Assembly (NCBI GenBank): GCA_030041005.1
Contig: JASHOR010000058.1
Location: 1 to 55,536, forward strand
Source of the DNA: Xanthobacteraceae bacterium
GTDB lineage: Bacteria; Pseudomonadota; Alphaproteobacteria; Rhizobiales; Xanthobacteraceae
Length of the DNA stretch: 55,536 bases
Direction: 5' to 3'
The notes beneath the pieces were generated by a model. That model saw only the letters and a program-made list of their open reading frames with translations. It was not told where the DNA came from and made no database searches. How positions within the stretch are numbered: position 1 is the stretch's first letter; every line of letters begins with the position of its first letter. Below are positions 53,133 through 55,536 of this stretch, one piece after another. A program made the translations under genes and the position numbers.

Positions 53133-54497
53133 ATGGCGAGCAATTCCGTCGACGACCTGCGCAGCTTCATCGAAGTGCTGCGCCAGGCGCACGCGATTCA
53201 CGAGTTCACCACGGAGATCGATCCGGTCCATGAGCTCGGCGCGGTGCTGCGTGCCTGCGAGCAGGAAGGGAAGGCGGCGCTATTCCACAATGTGAAGGGT
53301 GCACATATGCCGGTGCTCGGCAGCGCGCTTGGCTCGCACGAGCGCATCGGGCTCGCGATCGGTTGTGATCGCGAGAAGATAAGTAATGTGCTCGAGGCGG
53401 CGACCGAGGCGCCGATCCCGTTCCGGGAGATCGATGGCCCGGCCCCGTGCCAGGAAGTCGTCACCGATAATGTTGATCTCGCAACGCTGCCAATTCCAGT
53501 CCACGCGCCAAAGGATGGCGGCGCATTTCTCAATGCAGGCGTCGTCATTGGCCGCGATCCGGTGAGCGGACGCCACAACCTCTCCTACGTGCGGATGCAG
53601 GTTAAGGGGGCAGACCGCGTCGGGATCAATCTCAATACCTGGCGCCACCTGCGGGAATTCTTCGAGACGGCGGAAGCAAACGGATGCAATCTGCCGTTTT
53701 GCGTCGCCATCGGCGTCGATCCGGTTCTGATGATCGCCGCTGCCTTCCGCTATGACGGCGATGAATACGAGATCGCAGGTGCGCTGCGTGGCAAGCCGAC
53801 GCCGGTAGTTCGGGCGCGAACCTGCGACATCATGGTGCCGGCCACTGCGGAAATCGTGCTTGAAGGCGAAATCCTGGCTGGCGGCCGCGAGGACGAAGGC
53901 CCGATGGCCGAATATACCGGCCACTATTCGGGCATCCATCCGCAACCCGTCGGCCGTATCAGCACCATCACGCGGCGTTGCCGCCCGATCTTCCAGACTA
54001 CTGCGGGCGCTTCGTTCGAACATCTTCTTCTCGGCACCGCCGTGACGCGAGAGCCCAAACTCAAGCGGTTGACGATGAGCACGTCACCGCGAGTTCGCGA
54101 CGCCTATTTGCCACCCTACGCCTCCGGTTTCCTCGCGCTTATCGCAATGGACAATCCGCGGCCTGGCGAAGTGCGCGCGGTCGGACTCGCCGCGCTGACC
54201 TCGCATGTCAACATCAATACCGTCATAATCGTCGACAGCGACGTCGATATTTTCAATCCGACTGAGGTGTTCTGGGCAATGTCGACGCGTGTCCGATGGG
54301 ACCGCGATCAAGTGGTGATCCCACGTACGCTCGGCAACGAACTACACCCATCAGCCGACCGCACCGGCGAGATCAGCAAAAGCATTATCGACGCGACTCT
54401 CGACCAGACGCTACGCAATTCTTACAGCAAGATCGTCTATCCGAAGGTCGATCTGGCCAAGCTACTGGCTGCTGAATCGAGCAAAAAAACATCGTGA
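53133..54497 (+). CDS. UbiD-family (prenylated-FMN) decarboxylase, second copy
   Basis: A 454-residue enzyme starting at ATG 53133. A GTG at 53076 overlapping the permease stop (GTGA), with AAGG-rich sequence upstream, would add 19 residues and cannot be excluded. UbiD features are VDLATLPIPVHAPKDGGAF, SYVRMQVKGADRVGINLN, and EDEGPMAEYTGHYSG at about residues 253-267, again with both glutamates. It shares family but clearly not identity with the enzyme at 48679, so the two probably act on different acids or form a hetero-oligomer. The cofactor source (UbiX) is not in the window. Confidence 0.88.
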   Translation: MASNSVDDLRSFIEVLRQAHAIHEFTTEIDPVHELGAVLRACEQEGKAALFHNVKGAHMPVLGSALGSHERIGLAIGCDREKISNVLEAATEAPIPFREIDGPAPCQEVVTDNVDLATLPIPVHAPKDGGAFLNAGVVIGRDPVSGRHNLSYVRMQVKGADRVGINLNTWRHLREFFETAEANGCNLPFCVAIGVDPVLMIAAAFRYDGDEYEIAGALRGKPTPVVRARTCDIMVPATAEIVLEGEILAGGREDEGPMAEYTGHYSGIHPQPVGRISTITRRCRPIFQTTAGASFEHLLLGTAVTREPKLKRLTMSTSPRVRDAYLPPYASGFLALIAMDNPRPGEVRAVGLAALTSHVNINTVIIVDSDVDIFNPTEVFWAMSTRVRWDRDQVVIPRTLGNELHPSADRTGEISKSIIDATLDQTLRNSYSKIVYPKVDLAKLLAAESSKKTS

Positions 54498-54549
54498 CCG
54501 CCGCGCGGCTCTTTAGTAGCCAGGCACGCTTTATTTTACTATGCAGCGG

Positions 54550-55119
54550 TTACAATCCCGTATCCCGGATCGGCCGCTGGAACGCTAGGCCGGTATCCCA
54601 CGGGAAATAAATCCAGGTGTCCTGCGACACTTCGGTAACGAACGTGTCGACCATGGGGCGGCCCATGGGCTTGGCATACACGGTGGCGAAATGAGCGTGC
54701 GGCAAGAGCGCGCGCACGATCCTCGCGGTCTGTCCGGTATCGACCAGATCATCGACAATGAGCACGCCCGTCCCCTGTCCACCGAGGCTGGCAAGCCCAG
54801 GTGATACGTCCTTGAGCACCCTCAGAGCGCCTTGCGTGATGTGGTCATAGCTTGCCACGCAAACGGTCTCGATCAACCGGATGCCGAGTTCGCGCGCTAC
54901 GATTGCCGTTGGCACGAGGCCGCCGCGGGTAATGCAGACGATGGCCCCGAACGGCCCTGCGTCGCTCAAGCGCCAGGCAAGCGCACGGGAATCGCGGTGA
55001 AACTGGTCCCAAGAGACCGGAAAAGCTTTTTCCGGCCGTCGGGCTGCGGAGGTCGTCGGCGCGCTGGTGCCGCCGTTCGTTGTTGCTCCCCCCTGATGCA
55101 AGCGATCTAATTCTGGCAT
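54550..55119 (-). CDS. gpt: Xanthine phosphoribosyltransferase
   Basis: A 189-residue type I phosphoribosyltransferase. The PRPP loop is [18 protein letters not shown], the hood region includes [17 protein letters not shown], and [16 protein letters not shown] forms the Gpt C-terminus. It converts xanthine or guanine and PRPP to XMP or GMP and so salvages the bases that the neighbouring pathway would degrade. A 35-residue threonine/alanine-rich N-terminal extension is unusual; translation may start lower down. It is convergent with the UbiD gene. Confidence 0.9.
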   Translation of the reverse strand: MPELDRLHQGGATTNGGTSAPTTSAARRPEKAFPVSWDQFHRDSRALAWRLSDAGPFGAIVCITRGGLVPTAIVARELGIRLIETVCVASYDHITQGALRVLKDVSPGLASLGGQGTGVLIVDDLVDTGQTARIVRALLPHAHFATVYAKPMGRPMVDTFVTEVSQDTWIYFPWDTGLAFQRPIRDTGL

Positions 55120-55250
55120 GCTGATGCATCCTTAGTAGCTATGCCTTGCCGAGCGCAAGCTCTGTCTTGACCTTGGCCGGGATGGCTTGGCGGCCGGATG
55201 GCATCGGTTGTGAAGACATAACGCGTGCGTTTGCGGCCATGGGGGTGTCT

Positions 55251-55421
55251 TCATGCCCCGGTCTCCTGTAGCCGCCCGGACCATCGCGGCTCAAGCGTGC
55301 CAAGTGTTTGCTTCAGGCCAAAGACCGTAGGCAAACTCCCGCCAGTGCCGCCCCCATACCACCACAAGAGAGCTCCGATCACCAGCAGAAGCCACAGCCC
55401 TCTGAACACGGCAAACGACAT
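55251..55421 (-). CDS. Small membrane protein, unassigned
   Basis: A 56-residue frame with one hydrophobic segment (FRGLWLLLVIGALLWWYGGG) and a polar C-terminus. It begins at an ATG at 55421, three bases inside the left end of the large inverted repeat. The frame stays open upstream through the repeat to the window edge, so it may be the 3' part of a longer gene. I recognise no family, and coding status is uncertain. Confidence 0.35.
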   Translation of the reverse strand: MSFAVFRGLWLLLVIGALLWWYGGGTGGSLPTVFGLKQTLGTLEPRWSGRLQETGA

Positions 55422-55423
55422 GG

Positions 55424-55506
55424 GTTGCTGGTGTCCCGATTCCGAAGTTCGCATCATTATGCAGCACCCTCGTTTGCGAACTTCGGAATCGAAGGACACC
55501 AGCAAC
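55424..55506. repeat. Long near-perfect inverted repeat
   Basis: The left arm (55424-55453, 30 nt) and the right arm (55475-55506, 32 nt) are inverse complements over 30 positions, differing only by a TT insertion in the right arm. The spacer is 21 bp. Each arm ends with the sequence GTTGCTGGTGTCC, followed by CGATTCCGAAGTTCGCA, on its own strand. Possible identities are a MITE-like or insertion-sequence-derived element, a very strong hairpin terminator, or a recombination site. No T tract adjoins it. Confidence 0.75.
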
Positions 55507-55536
55507 TTATTGATCTCGTGTGGCTTTGGTTCAGAA

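Noticed and set aside
1-55536. CRISPR array or prophage
   Set aside because: No regularly spaced direct repeats, cas genes or phage structural genes were seen.

Overview
The window looks like a chromosomal segment of a GC-rich alphaproteobacterium of the order Hyphomicrobiales, most like the Bradyrhizobium / Rhodopseudomonas / Pseudolabrys group. The basis is the infC-rpmI-rplT-(dinB)-pheS-pheT block, the extensin-like and YiiX-like proteins, a leaderless TAXI protein and dense GC-rich coding. The species cannot be fixed from sequence alone.

Left part (1-23 kb), mostly core and peripheral metabolism. A small VOC protein is followed by a C-terminal remnant of another VOC protein and an orphan PD-(D/E)XK-like protein. 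Next come a Rieske dioxygenase whose alpha subunit carries an extra N-terminal Rieske ferredoxin domain, its beta subunit, a divergent ABM-type protein, an extensin-like M15-fold protein, an acyl-CoA synthetase, RlpA with a clear terminator, and an alpha/beta hydrolase. The translation block infC (ATT start), rpmI, rplT, dinB-like, pheS, pheT follows. After it lie a Tat-exported FAD amine oxidase, a YiiX-type hydrolase, an EI24-like membrane protein, an orphan FixJ-type regulator, a leaderless TAXI protein, a DUF3891 protein, murA with its small upstream gene, and tRNA-Thr(GGT).

Right part (23.5-55.5 kb), a nucleobase and heterocycle catabolic region. It holds a split ThDP decarboxylase pair, a cytosine-deaminase-like amidohydrolase divergent from a ThiY-like ABC transporter, a DUF3830 protein and an AllC-type amidohydrolase. 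Divergent from these is an overlapping purine operon: puuD (membrane urate oxidase with cytochrome c), puuE (allantoinase), a uraD-uraH fusion and guaD. On the minus strand follow a CobW GTPase, a three-subunit xanthine-dehydrogenase-family enzyme of uncertain substrate, an NCS2 permease and an amidohydrolase-2 enzyme. A broken NCS2/TSUP composite pseudogene faces a LysR regulator, and after it comes a bona fide xdhA-xdhB-xdhC operon. The region ends with a divergent locus: minus-strand ThDP alpha, beta and UbiD against plus-strand NCS2 permease and UbiD. A xanthine phosphoribosyltransferase and a long inverted repeat close the window.

Together the genes can take guanine to xanthine, urate, 5-hydroxyisourate, OHCU, allantoin, allantoate and then ureidoglycine, with uptake by NCS2 carriers and salvage by Gpt. 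The least explained part is the set of two UbiD decarboxylases, two ThDP pairs and an amidohydrolase-2 enzyme. I propose it as a possible undescribed pathway for ring carboxylates or for 2-oxo-acid products of heterocycle breakdown. No UbiX, ureidoglycine-processing enzyme or glyoxylate carboligase is visible here.
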